Origin: Allofranklinella schreckenbergeri
Lineage (GTDB): Bacteria > Pseudomonadota > Gammaproteobacteria > Burkholderiales > Burkholderiaceae_C
Length of the DNA stretch: 64,000 nt
NCBI RefSeq assembly: GCF_003703475.1
Contig: NZ_RDQM01000012.1
Coordinates: 1-64,000 of the forward strand
Direction: 5' to 3'
Of this stretch, positions 37,648 to 46,291 are shown piece by piece. The translations under genes were made by a program, and so were the position numbers. Every line of letters starts with the position of its first letter. The first letter of the stretch is position 1. The notes under the pieces were generated by a model. It saw only the letters and a program-made list of their open reading frames with translations, made no database searches and was not told the DNA's origin.

Positions 37648-38514
37648 TCAAGTAGGCTCTTGCGCCGGGGCGTGCACACGCTCGGCCATGGCCTCGCCCA
37701 TGCGGATGGCTGCGCCAGGCTGCCAGCGCGGTTGCCAGCGCAGCGGCACATCGGGCGGCATCAGCACGATGACGGTGGAGCCGAGCTGAAAGCGCCCCAT
37801 CTCCTCGCCCTGGCGCAGTGCCACCTCCGCATGGCCCTGCGCGCCGTATTGCCAGTGGCGGATGGCGCCGGGGCGCTCGGTATTGACCACGCCATGCCAG
37901 CTTGTAGCCATGCTGCCCACAATCGTGGCGCCCACCAGCACCAGCACGAACGGCCCCTGCGGCCCCTCGAACCAGCACACCAGCCGCTCGTTGCGGGCAA
38001 AGAGGCGATCGAGCCCCTGCGCCGTGGCCGGGTTGACGGAATACAAATCGCCCGGCACATGGCTCATGCGCAGCAGGCGGCCATCGCAGGGCATGTGGAT
38101 GCGGTGGTAATCACGCGGGCTGAGGTACAGGGTGGCGAAATAGCCATCGGCATAGATGGCGGCGCGCTCGGGGTCGGCCAGCAGCTCGGCGGCCGTGTAA
38201 TCGCGCCCTTTGGCCTGCACGATGCGGCCTTGCTGCACGCGCCCGAGCTGGCTGATGGCGCCATCGACGGGGCAAATCCAATCGCAGCTCGCCAGCGGCC
38301 GCGCACCGGGGCGCAGCGCGCGCGTGAAGAAATCGTTGAAGCTGGCGTAATGCTCGGGCTGCGGGTGCAGCGCCTCGCTCATATCCACCCCATAGCGTTC
38401 GATGAACCAGCGGATCATGGGCTGGGCCAGCCAGCGCTGCTGCGACGAAGCCACCACGCCCGCCAGGCGGGTCACACTGCGACGGGGAAGGATTTTTTGG
38501 AAAAACAACGACAT
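37648..38514 (-). CDS. psd: Phosphatidylserine decarboxylase
   Basis: 288-residue membrane-associated pyruvoyl enzyme making phosphatidylethanolamine. Self-cleavage motif LGST is at Gly245-Ser246, which yields the pyruvoyl group; SPRDYHRIHMPCDG and FNDFFTR are conserved. Start MSLFFQKILPRR; an ATG 21 bases upstream is possible. A separate LOG-family gene follows, 40 bases after the stop. The 272-bp repeat lies about 60 bases upstream of the start. Confidence 0.95.
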   Translation of the reverse strand: MSLFFQKILPRRSVTRLAGVVASSQQRWLAQPMIRWFIERYGVDMSEALHPQPEHYASFNDFFTRALRPGARPLASCDWICPVDGAISQLGRVQQGRIVQAKGRDYTAAELLADPERAAIYADGYFATLYLSPRDYHRIHMPCDGRLLRMSHVPGDLYSVNPATAQGLDRLFARNERLVCWFEGPQGPFVLVLVGATIVGSMATSWHGVVNTERPGAIRHWQYGAQGHAEVALRQGEEMGRFQLGSTVIVLMPPDVPLRWQPRWQPGAAIRMGEAMAERVHAPAQEPT

Positions 38515-38575
38515 GCGCGAGACCTGGGCCGCCAAGCAGCCTGCTGAATGGAGAAGGGCCTGCCAAGGCGGGCAT

Positions 38576-38847
38576 TAGAGCGTGTTATGCACTTTTCGCC
38601 CCCCGCGAGAGCGCCCCGGCGTGTGCAGTGCAAGGCGCCGTCCCCGCCGCAGCCTGGCGGGCTGCAAGGGGGCGGCAACGCCGCAATGCGCATGCCGGGG
38701 CGCTCTCCCTTCGGGCTGGCCCCAAAACCATGCACTCGCCGCGTTGGCCCGCTTGCCAAGGCAGCCAGCCTTGGCGGCGCGCGCCGCCTTGCGATTACAC
38801 GGTTTTGGGGCCAGCGCGGGGGAGCGCAAAGTGCATAACACGCTCTA
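38576..38847. mobile_element. 272-bp MITE-like element with IS5-type ends
   Basis: TAGAGCGTGTTATGCACTTT at the left and its inverted copy AAAGTGCATAACACGCTCTA at the right end form terminal repeats of about 31 bp with two mismatches; both match the IS end at 109-126. Inside are two large hairpins: GAGAGCGCCCCGGC (38607) with GCCGGGGCGCTCTC (38694), and GCTGGCCCCAAAACC (38715-38729) with GGTTTTGGGGCCAGC (38801-38815), the latter a perfect 15-bp pair. There is no transposase gene. Confidence 0.8.
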
Positions 38848-39041
38848 GGGGTTGTTCAAAACGGTGTCAACGCCCCAAACCGCCAGCGCGCACTGAAGGA
38901 AAGGCCCGCTTGGCACTGCGCCCGGTGCGAAGCGGCGCATTGTAATCGTCGGTTTTTCAGGGGCCGTGGCACCTCTGCGGCCGGGAAGTCACCAGGCAAA
39001 GGGAGCAGGCCCGCGCTTGGCCCGCCTCCAGCCAATGGACG

Positions 39042-39122
39042 AATTGCAATTCATTATAAAAATATCTTCAACACTACCATGCCAAAAGCAGGTGATTTCA
39101 TTTCCTTTGATATATAAAATAA
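39042..39122 (+). repeat. AT-rich palindromic element (locus 8)
   Basis: Core CATGCCAAAAGCAGGTG and right arm TTTCCTTTGATATATAAAATA; the left arm is diverged (AATTGCAATTCATTATAAAAA). It lies six bases from the nitronate monooxygenase stop codon. The rest of the 38848-39127 gap holds no gene. Confidence 0.72.
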
Positions 39123-39127
39123 AACAC

Positions 39128-40180
39128 CTAATCGGCCACCCCTTCACCCAACCATTGCGTGATCGCCTCTGCCGAAGCCTCGCGCAGCGCGTGGTTGTTC
39201 TGGCCCGACCACAAGGGGGAAAACTCGCCCGAGCCTTGCGCCTCGGCCCGCTCGCGCAGGGGCGCAATGCCGCTGGCGGCCAGCGGAAAGGCGGGGATGG
39301 CCGCTTCTTGCGCTTGCAGCGCTGTGATGGCGCGGTTGCGGATGCCACGCGCCGCGCCGCCGGTAAAGGCGCGGGTCAGCACGGTGTGGCGCGCCGCCGG
39401 GCTGCGCAGGGCCTGGCGGTGCAGCGCGCTGGTTTGCGCCTCGTCGGCCAGCAAATAAGCGGTGCCCGCCTGCACGCCCGCAGCCCCCAGCGCCAGGGCG
39501 GCGCGCACTTCGCGCGGGCTGGCGATGCCGCCTGCGGCGATGACGGGCAAGCGCACGGCATCGACGATTTGCGGCACCAGGGCAAAGGTGCCCATTTGCG
39601 CGCTCACATCCAGGCTGAGAAAGTGCCCGCGGTGGCCGCCCGCCTCCAGCCCTTGGGCGATGATGGCATCGGCCCCATGCGCTTGCAGCCATTGCGCCTC
39701 GGCCACGGTGGTGGCGCTGGCGAGCACGCGCGCGCCCCAGCTTTTGACGCGCGCCAGCAGCTCGGGCGCGGGCAGGCCGAAGTGAAAGCTGAGCACGGGC
39801 GGGCGAAATGGCTCGATGGCATCGGCCAGCGCGGCGCTAAAGGGCTGGCGGCCCGATTGCAGCGGCGGCGGCGTTTGCGCCACGCCCAGCTCCTGGTACA
39901 GCGGCGCGAGCGCGGCGTGCCAACGCGTTTGCGCTTCGGCGGTGATGGCCGGCTCGGGGTGGCAGAAGAAGTTGAGGTTGAACACGCCCTGCGGCCCCAG
40001 CGCCTGGCGCAAGGTGTGCAGGTTGTGCGCCAGCGCTTCGGGGCCGAGCATGGCGCAGGGCAGCGAGCCGAGCGCGCCCGCGCGGGCCACGGCCAGCGCC
40101 AGGCGCGCGTCTTGCACGCCCGCCATGGGGGCCTGGATCAGCGGCAGGCGCAGGCCAAGGGTGCGGAAAAAATCATGCAT
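39128..40180 (-). CDS. Nitronate monooxygenase family flavoprotein
   Basis: 350-residue FMN-dependent TIM-barrel enzyme of the 2-nitropropane dioxygenase family. LPLIQAPMAGVQ starts it, and GLEAGGHRGH holds the catalytic histidine; VIAAGGIASPREVRAALALG and GTAYLLADEA complete the FMN-binding face. Oxidises alkyl nitronates such as propionate 3-nitronate; the true physiological substrate is not visible. It follows trpD on the same strand with a palindromic repeat between. Confidence 0.92.
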   Translation of the reverse strand: MHDFFRTLGLRLPLIQAPMAGVQDARLALAVARAGALGSLPCAMLGPEALAHNLHTLRQALGPQGVFNLNFFCHPEPAITAEAQTRWHAALAPLYQELGVAQTPPPLQSGRQPFSAALADAIEPFRPPVLSFHFGLPAPELLARVKSWGARVLASATTVAEAQWLQAHGADAIIAQGLEAGGHRGHFLSLDVSAQMGTFALVPQIVDAVRLPVIAAGGIASPREVRAALALGAAGVQAGTAYLLADEAQTSALHRQALRSPAARHTVLTRAFTGGAARGIRNRAITALQAQEAAIPAFPLAASGIAPLRERAEAQGSGEFSPLWSGQNNHALREASAEAITQWLGEGVAD

Positions 40181-40235
40181 GAGGGGGGGTTCCCGAGGGG
40201 GGGAGAGCGTTGTTTTCGGCCAAGCCTATACACAC

Positions 40236-40305
40236 CAATGCAAATTAAATACATTGATACAATTGCCGAAACATGGCAATTTTATTTCTTTTTGAAATGT
40301 AAAAT
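40236..40305 (+). repeat. AT-rich palindromic element (locus 9)
   Basis: Core ATTGCCGAAACATGGCAAT, right arm TTTATTTCTTTTTGAAATGT, left arm GCAAATTAAATACATTG. It abuts the trpD stop (TGA at 40305-40307), so the repeat provides the sequence right after the gene. Confidence 0.78.
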
Positions 40306-41339
40306 CATGGGACACGCAGCTCCTGCGTGACCTGCACCAGCTCATCGAGCTTGCGCCGCGCCGCGCCGCTGTCGATGGCTTGGCGCGAGAGTTCCAGCCC
40401 CTGAGCGATGTCGGCAGCGCAGCCTGCGGCGTAGAGCGCAGCAGCAGTGTTGAACAGCACTATGTCGCGCGCCGGGCCGCTGTGGCCTTCGAGCACGTCC
40501 AGCAGCATGCGCTGCGATTGCTCGGGCGTTTCCACGCGCAGCGCGCGGGTGCTGGCCATAGCCAGGCCAAAGTCTTCGGGGTGGATTTCGTATTCCAGCA
40601 CCTGGCCGTTTTTCAGCTCACCCACCATCGTGGCCGCGCCCAGGCTGATTTCGTCCAGCCCGTCGCGGCCATAGACGATGAGGGCGTGCTCGGTGCCCAG
40701 GCGCTCCAGCGCGCGCACCTGGATGCCCACCAAATCGGCGTGGAACACGCCCATGAGGATGTTGGGCGCGCCGGCCGGGTTGGTCAGCGGACCGAGGATG
40801 TTGAACAGGCTGCGCACGCCCATTTCCTTGCGGATGGGGGCGACGTTTTTCATCGCCGGGTGGTGGTTGGGCGCAAACATGAAGCCGATGCCGGTGCGCG
40901 CCAGGCATTGGGCGATTTGCGGCGGCGTCAAATCAATGCACACGCCCAAGGCTTCGAGCACGTCGGCGCTGCCGCTTTTGCTGGAGACGCTGCGCCCGCC
41001 GTGCTTGCTGATCTTGGCGCCCGCGGCCGCAGCCACGAAGATGGAGCAGGTGGAGATGTTGAAGGTGTGCGCGCCATCGCCGCCCGTGCCCACGATGTCC
41101 ACCAGATGGGTGGTGTCGGCCACTTCGACCTTGCGCGAGAGTTCGCGCATCACGGCGGCGGCGGCGGTGATCTCGCCAATCGTTTCCTTCTTCACGCGCA
41201 GGCCGGTGATGATGGCCGCCGTCATCAGCGGCGAGATTTCGCCCTGCATGATCAGGCGCATCAAATGCAGCATTTCATCGTGGAAGATTTCGCGGTGCTC
41301 AATGGTGCGTTGCAGCGCTTCTTGGGGGGTGATAGGCAT
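40305..41339 (-). CDS. trpD: Anthranilate phosphoribosyltransferase
   Basis: 344 residues; transfers phosphoribosyl from PRPP to anthranilate in tryptophan synthesis. The PRPP-binding [15 protein letters not shown] and [21 protein letters not shown] are classic. Start [15 protein letters not shown]; the longer frame upstream has no homology. trpE, trpG and trpC are not adjacent, unlike the usual betaproteobacterial trpEGDC order: a nitronate monooxygenase gene follows it and a divergent gene precedes it. Confidence 0.96.
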   Translation of the reverse strand: MPITPQEALQRTIEHREIFHDEMLHLMRLIMQGEISPLMTAAIITGLRVKKETIGEITAAAAVMRELSRKVEVADTTHLVDIVGTGGDGAHTFNISTCSIFVAAAAGAKISKHGGRSVSSKSGSADVLEALGVCIDLTPPQIAQCLARTGIGFMFAPNHHPAMKNVAPIRKEMGVRSLFNILGPLTNPAGAPNILMGVFHADLVGIQVRALERLGTEHALIVYGRDGLDEISLGAATMVGELKNGQVLEYEIHPEDFGLAMASTRALRVETPEQSQRMLLDVLEGHSGPARDIVLFNTAAALYAAGCAADIAQGLELSRQAIDSGAARRKLDELVQVTQELRVP

Positions 41340-41498
41340 GGCAATGGGCGGGCCGCAGCGGGCCGCAAAGAGGTCAATCAGAAAAGGCCAGCGCGGCGCA
41401 TCGCCAGCCGAAACGGCGGCGAATATACACTTGGCCCCCGCCGCCATAGCCCCGCCGCCATACGCTGCCCATAGCCCCCGCTGCACCCATTGCCCGCC

Positions 41499-42068
41499 AT
41501 GACGTTCAAGCGCCTCCTCTTTCTTGCCGCCCTGCTGGCGCTGCTGACCGGGGCGGGCCTGCTATGGCAGATGCGCCAGCAAGGCATGGAGCTGCGCTTC
41601 ACAGCGGAGCAATTGCAGCAAGCCTTGGCCGCTCGCCCGCCCATTCACAAAGCCTACGGGCCGCTGGAGCTGACGCTGCAAGATCCGCGCGTGAGCTTGA
41701 GCGAGCGCAGCACCCGCATCCGCGCCCGCCTGCGCGTCAACGTTGCCGTGCCGTCTCTGGGCCGTTCCTGGCAAGGCGATGTGGAGGCCTCCAGCGGGCT
41801 GCGCTACGAGGCCGCCGAAGGCGCTTTCTACCTCAACGCCCCGGCCATCGAGCGCATCAGCGCGCCAGGCATGCCCGAGCGCTACGCCACGCTGGCAGGG
41901 CAGGCGGCCTCTTCGGCGCTGCAACGGTTGTATGCCTTGCGCCCGGTGCATGTGCTTGAGCCGACTGCCAAAGGGCTGGCCACACGCATGCTGCTGCGCG
42001 AGGTGCATGTTCACAACGGGGCACTGGTGGCCAAATTGGGCATACCCGATATTTCAAATCAAGAATAA
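41499..42068 (+). CDS. DUF1439 family protein
   Basis: 189 residues with an N-terminal hydrophobic segment ([18 protein letters not shown]) that anchors or exports it. The domain resembles DUF1439 (YceB-like) beta-sandwich proteins of unknown function. The last six codons (DISNQE) and the TAA lie within the left arm of palindromic element 10. An in-frame TTG nine bases upstream is an alternative start. Divergent from trpD. Confidence 0.75.
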   Translation: MTFKRLLFLAALLALLTGAGLLWQMRQQGMELRFTAEQLQQALAARPPIHKAYGPLELTLQDPRVSLSERSTRIRARLRVNVAVPSLGRSWQGDVEASSGLRYEAAEGAFYLNAPAIERISAPGMPERYATLAGQAASSALQRLYALRPVHVLEPTAKGLATRMLLREVHVHNGALVAKLGIPDISNQE

Positions 42069-42130
42069 AATTCGATTATTTGAATTAATGCCGAAAATAG
42101 GCATTTTCTTTTCTTTTGATTTATAAAAAA
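42050..42130 (+). repeat. AT-rich palindromic element (locus 10)
   Basis: Arms ATTTCAAATCAAGAATAAAAT and TTTTCTTTTCTTTTGATTTA flank ATGCCGAAAATAGGCAT. The left arm contains the last codons and stop of the DUF1439 gene. Confidence 0.85.
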
Positions 42131-42144
42131 TGCCACCTTCCATG

Positions 42145-42182
42145 AAAAAACGCTGCGGGCGCACAGGCCCGCAGCGTTTTTT
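42145..42182. terminator. Bidirectional terminator
   Basis: AAAAAACGCTGCGGG-CGCACAGG-CCCGCAGCGTTTTTT: 15-bp stem with A/T runs on both sides, between the convergent DUF1439 and YncE-like genes. Confidence 0.92.
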
Positions 42183-42225
42183 GTGATGGCCGTTGCAGCA
42201 CACCGGGGTGCAGCAACGGCTATTT

Positions 42226-43713
42226 TCAGCGCGCCTGGATGCGCGTGATCTGCCCACTGTCGGGGTGGCTGGCCGGGCCGCTGTTGACCACGTACACGCC
42301 CTGCCCGCCCACGCTGATGTGGTTGGGTTGCGGGCCGCTGGCCCAGTTGCCCACCACTTGGCCCTCTGCATTCAGCGCTGCAATCGTGCTGCCCGCGCGG
42401 TTGACCACATACGCCAGGCCGCTGGCCGGATCAAACGCCACGTTCAACGGGCTGGCGCCGACCAACGCACGGTGCAGCAGGCGGCCCGTGGCGGCATCCA
42501 CGATGGCCACATCGTCCGAGCCTTGCGACGCCACAAACAGGCGGCCACTGCGCGCGTCATAAGCCACGCCCGAGCTGCCGGTAACGCCTTCGATGGCAAA
42601 CACACGCTCCACGCGCTGGCTCTTGGCATCGATCACCGCCACCTCGCCCGTGCTGCTGACAGCAAACAGCTTGCCCGAGGCGGCATCCAGCGCCAGGCTC
42701 ATGGACGCAAAGCCGCGTGCAGCCGCGCCGCGCAACGTGCTCTGGATTTCTATCGTCCCCGCCTTTTGCATCGTGCGCGTATCAAACACCTCGATCTTGG
42801 GTGAAACGGTGGAAACAAACGCCTTGCCCAAGCGCCCATCGATCACCACATCGCGCGGATGCCCCACCGATTGCGGCGGCAGTTGTTTGAGCAAGCGCAA
42901 ATCGGACTGGCGGTACACCGCCACCGTGTTCTGGCGCGTGTTGCTCACCCACACCGTGCCGCGCGCATCGTCCACCCCCACGCCATACACCGCAAACACG
43001 CCACCGGGTTGCATCTTGCCCTCCCGGTCTTTGCGCTCAGGCGCTTGCGCGGGCGTGATGCGCGCGAGCACTTGCAGGCTTTGGGCATCGAGCTTGACCA
43101 GCTCCGACTGCGCTACCGGCGGGCGACCTGCCGCGCGCGTGACAAACACCGCTCCACTTTTGGCGCTATAGGCCGACTGGTACAGCCCGCCCTCGGCCAC
43201 CTTGGCGCTTTGAAGGGCAAAACGCTCCTGCCCACTGGCCGCCAGCTTGGGCGAAACCTTGAGCGCAACCACCATCGCCGCATTCGGGCCAGTGGCGCTG
43301 ACCACCACCGGATGGCGGCCAGGCTGCGCCTGCGCGGGGATTTGCACCGGCACGCTGAACTTGCCCTGGGCATCCACTGCCACTGGCGCGGCCAAAGGCT
43401 GGCCCTCGTAAATGAGCGTCACCATCTGGCCGGGTTTGAACTGGCTGCCATTGATGGGCACCACATCGCCTGCATACACCACTGGCGCACCCGCGCGCGC
43501 CTGGCCGGTAAAGCGGTTATCGACAGCCGCGAACTGCGCCAGCGTGCGCGGTTGCTCAGTGGGCGCAGCCTGGAGGGCCACCACTTGCGCCTGTTGGGGC
43601 GCCTGCGCCACAGGTACCGTTTGCGAGCCACAAGCGCTCAACGCAGCAGCCACTACAACGCCCATAGCCCAGCGGCCGGCCCATGGGGAACGGGTACGGA
43701 AATGCAAATGCAT
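42226..43713 (-). CDS. YncE-like beta-propeller lipoprotein
   Basis: 495 residues starting MHLHFRTRSPWAGRW; a lipobox (LSACGS) marks cleavage and lipidation of Cys. After an N-terminal Ig-like/beta segment (about 40-140) follow repeated strands of a 7-bladed propeller (VYVVNRAGSTIAALN, LFVASQGSDDVAIVDAATGR, AVYGVGVDDARGTVWVSN). E. coli YncE is a periplasmic DNA-binding propeller under Fur control; the present gene likewise has a Fur-like site upstream. Function not known. Confidence 0.8.
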   Translation of the reverse strand: MHLHFRTRSPWAGRWAMGVVVAAALSACGSQTVPVAQAPQQAQVVALQAAPTEQPRTLAQFAAVDNRFTGQARAGAPVVYAGDVVPINGSQFKPGQMVTLIYEGQPLAAPVAVDAQGKFSVPVQIPAQAQPGRHPVVVSATGPNAAMVVALKVSPKLAASGQERFALQSAKVAEGGLYQSAYSAKSGAVFVTRAAGRPPVAQSELVKLDAQSLQVLARITPAQAPERKDREGKMQPGGVFAVYGVGVDDARGTVWVSNTRQNTVAVYRQSDLRLLKQLPPQSVGHPRDVVIDGRLGKAFVSTVSPKIEVFDTRTMQKAGTIEIQSTLRGAAARGFASMSLALDAASGKLFAVSSTGEVAVIDAKSQRVERVFAIEGVTGSSGVAYDARSGRLFVASQGSDDVAIVDAATGRLLHRALVGASPLNVAFDPASGLAYVVNRAGSTIAALNAEGQVVGNWASGPQPNHISVGGQGVYVVNSGPASHPDSGQITRIQAR

Positions 43714-43788
43714 AAAAGAACTTTCAAAAAAACGGCCCACAGGCCGCCAAGAGTGAAAAAACCGGCCATCGCCGGCAGGGCAAGAGGA

Positions 43789-43812
43789 TACTATTCAAAA
43801 CCATTCTCAATC
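43789..43812 (-). promoter_or_regulatory. Fur-box-like site before the YncE-like gene
   Basis: On the minus strand TGAGAATGGTTTTGA fits the 7-1-7 Fur pattern TGATAAT-n-ATTATCA in 10 of 15 positions. It lies about 75-100 bases upstream of the gene's ATG. Confidence 0.4.
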
Positions 43813-43989
43813 ACTTGACGCATCGCTCGCCTTGCAAGCGCCCGCTCAAAACCTTGGCGCGTGCAGGAAACGCGTACATGCGCTTTGCGCCGCTCTTTGA
43901 AGGCACATCGGGCCAGCGCCTGCGCAGCCGCAGCGGCCCGGCAAGCTCCCTACAATCGCCTTACCCTCTCGCTCTGCCAGCCCATCGCC

Positions 43990-44484
43990 ATGACCGCCGT
44001 GCCTCCCCAGGCCCCTAAAACCCCGCGTGCAACGCCGCCTGAACCCGCCCAAGCGCCTGCCACCGCCCACACTCCGGCGCGCAAGCCGCGTGCCCTGCCG
44101 CACACCAACCCGGTCATGCGCACGCTGCTGCATCTGCTGGCGCTGCTGTGCCTGGCGCTGGGCATCGTGGGCGTTTTCGTGCCCGGCCTGCCGACGACGG
44201 TCTTCATCCTCATCGCCGCCTGGGCCGCGGCGCGCAGCTCGCCGCGCACGCACGATTGGCTGCTGGGACATAAAACGTTTGGCCCCACTTTGCGCAATTG
44301 GGAGGAAGGCGGCCTGGTCAGCCGCAAATCCAAATGCACCGCCAGCCTGGTGATGGCCGCCAGCGTGGGGGTGATGTTGCTGACCAATATGCCCAAGCCC
44401 GCCATTGCCTTCACAGCCGTGTGCCTGGCCTGCGTGGCCATCTGGCTGTGGCTGCGGCCCGAGCCGCCTTCGGATGCGATGTAG
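43990..44484 (+). CDS. YbaN-like DUF454 membrane protein
   Basis: 164 residues. An N-terminal Pro/Ala-rich stretch (about 1-40) leads to the DUF454 domain: LLALLCLALGIVGVFVPGLP is the first helix with the conserved VPGLPTT, followed by W-x2-A and SPRTHDWLLGH. Small inner-membrane protein of unknown function. Start ATG chosen because upstream codons have no homology. A palindromic repeat is 47 bases beyond the stop. Confidence 0.85.
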   Translation: MTAVPPQAPKTPRATPPEPAQAPATAHTPARKPRALPHTNPVMRTLLHLLALLCLALGIVGVFVPGLPTTVFILIAAWAAARSSPRTHDWLLGHKTFGPTLRNWEEGGLVSRKSKCTASLVMAASVGVMLLTNMPKPAIAFTAVCLACVAIWLWLRPEPPSDAM

Positions 44485-44530
44485 CCGCGCAGCAGCCTCC
44501 GCGCTAAAGATCCATCACAGCGCGCCAAAC

Positions 44531-44606
44531 ATCCAATCAAAGTAAAAATAGATTTATACACATCATGCCGAAACAAGGCAATTTTGTTTCTTTTTGATAT
44601 GTAAAT
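44531..44606 (+). repeat. AT-rich palindromic element (locus 11)
   Basis: A reference copy: CCAATCAAAGTAAAAATAG, core ATGCCGAAACAAGGCA, then ATTTTGTTTCTTTTTGATA and TGTAAAT. It lies between the convergent DUF454 and Na/Pi cotransporter genes. Confidence 0.9.
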
Positions 44607-44656
44607 TAATGGATTGACGGGCTTCCCTGCCTGCCTCGGATGTTGCAAGTTCGGCC

Positions 44657-46252
44657 TTATGCGCGGTACAGCGCCCGGGTTTCGCCCAAGGTTTCGGCGA
44701 TGCGCGCCATGTGCTTGCTCACCCGCTCCAGCCAGCGCTGCGCGGTCAATTGCTCCAGCGCGGCAGCGGCGCTGATGCGGTAGTTCGCCGCCCCTTCAAC
44801 AACCGCGCGGCGGGCCGTGCCCTGTTGCTCGTGTACCCAGCCGCTGATCTGGCGCAGCTCCTCGGTCACATCCTCACGCAGCGCCAGGCCCTCATCGCCC
44901 AACCAGTCGGCGCTGCGCTCCAGCGCGGGGGCCAGGCGCTGGGCCAGCTCGGCCAGTGAGGGGTGCTCGCGCAGCACGTCGGCATGCGCTATGCCGTCCA
45001 AATCGTCGCGCAGCACGCGGGTTTGGTCCATCAAGAACAGCAGGTGAATCAGGCGTTGTTGGTCGTTGGCCGATTGCGGCACGGGCAGCGTGGCCAGGTA
45101 GGCATCGACGGCGATGAGCAGCTTGTCCAGCGACATGCCGCTTTTGCTGGCCGCCAGCGGCTGGCCTTGCAAGCGGTGCGACAGCAGCGTGCAGCTATCG
45201 GCCAGGCCCAGGCAGAGGGTTTTCTCTGCCGCCGCAATGGCCAGCGCAGGCACCGATTGCAGCGAATTGTCCAGATAGCGCAGCGCGGGCGGGGCCGACT
45301 CTTTCACCAAACGGCTGGCCATGCCCGCCAGCAGCGAGGTTTGCGGCAAGAACACCAGCGCGCCCAGCACACTGAAGGCGGTGTGAAAAGCCGCCAGCGC
45401 CACGGCATGGTTGACGCCGCCCATGGCGGGCGCCCAGGTCTGCATGGCGTACAAGAACAGCGGCTGCAGCGCCACCAAAGCCAGCACGGCCGAGCACAGG
45501 TTGAACAGCAAATGCACCAGTGCGGTGCGCTTGGCGCTGGCGCTGCCGCCGGTAGCGGCCAGCAGCGCAGTGGCGGTGGTGCCGATGTTCTGGCCGATAA
45601 CCAGCGAGGTGGCCTGATCAAAGTCGATGGCGCCGCTGGAGAGCGCCGCCAGCGTGGTGGCCAGCGCGGCGCTGGAGGCCTGCAACAGAATCGTCATGAC
45701 GATGCCGATGGCCACCAGTATCAGGCGCGTGCGCCAACTGGAATCGGAAAACGGGGTGAAATCCACCCTCTGGGCCATGTCGGCCATGGCCTGCTGCAAG
45801 AAGTCGATGCCCACGAAGATCAGCCCGAAGCCCGCCATCGCCAGCCCCACCAGCGCCATGCGGTGCTTGCCCAGCAGCTTCATGATCGCGCCCAGGCCCA
45901 GCAGCGGCATGGCCAGGCTGGAGATGGAGAACTTCATGCCCAGCAGCGCCACGATCCAGCCCGTGCTGGTGGAGCCGATGTTGGCGCCGATGATGACGCC
46001 GATGGCGTTCTGAAAACTCAGCAGGCCGGCACTGACGAAGCCGATGGTGGCCATGGTCGTGGCGGTGGAGGACTGCACGGCGGCCGTGGCCCCCATGCCG
46101 GCGAGCATGGCTTTGAAGGGTCGGCCCGTCAGCCGCGCCAGGCCGGTGCGCAGCGATTCGCCGGCCATGGCCTTGAGGCTGTCAGACATCAACACCATGC
46201 CCAGCAGGAACAGGCCAATGCCGCCTGCGAGCAGGCTAAGGGTGGCGAACAT
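44657..46252 (-). CDS. Na/Pi cotransporter family protein with PhoU-like domain
   Basis: 531 residues. Two inverted repeats hold the QSSTATTMATIGFVSAG and QASSAALATTLAALSSG motifs of the NptA/PNaS family, each followed by GANIGST or GQNIGTTATA. After about ten membrane spans, a C-terminal cytoplasmic PhoU-like helical domain (from about residue 330) is present. Imports or exports phosphate with sodium. It is followed upstream by thrC on the same strand (39 bases). Confidence 0.92.
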   Translation of the reverse strand: MFATLSLLAGGIGLFLLGMVLMSDSLKAMAGESLRTGLARLTGRPFKAMLAGMGATAAVQSSTATTMATIGFVSAGLLSFQNAIGVIIGANIGSTSTGWIVALLGMKFSISSLAMPLLGLGAIMKLLGKHRMALVGLAMAGFGLIFVGIDFLQQAMADMAQRVDFTPFSDSSWRTRLILVAIGIVMTILLQASSAALATTLAALSSGAIDFDQATSLVIGQNIGTTATALLAATGGSASAKRTALVHLLFNLCSAVLALVALQPLFLYAMQTWAPAMGGVNHAVALAAFHTAFSVLGALVFLPQTSLLAGMASRLVKESAPPALRYLDNSLQSVPALAIAAAEKTLCLGLADSCTLLSHRLQGQPLAASKSGMSLDKLLIAVDAYLATLPVPQSANDQQRLIHLLFLMDQTRVLRDDLDGIAHADVLREHPSLAELAQRLAPALERSADWLGDEGLALREDVTEELRQISGWVHEQQGTARRAVVEGAANYRISAAAALEQLTAQRWLERVSKHMARIAETLGETRALYRA

Positions 46253-46291
46253 GGGGCAATCCTTGGCTGTTGCAGCGTCTCAACGGCGGCG

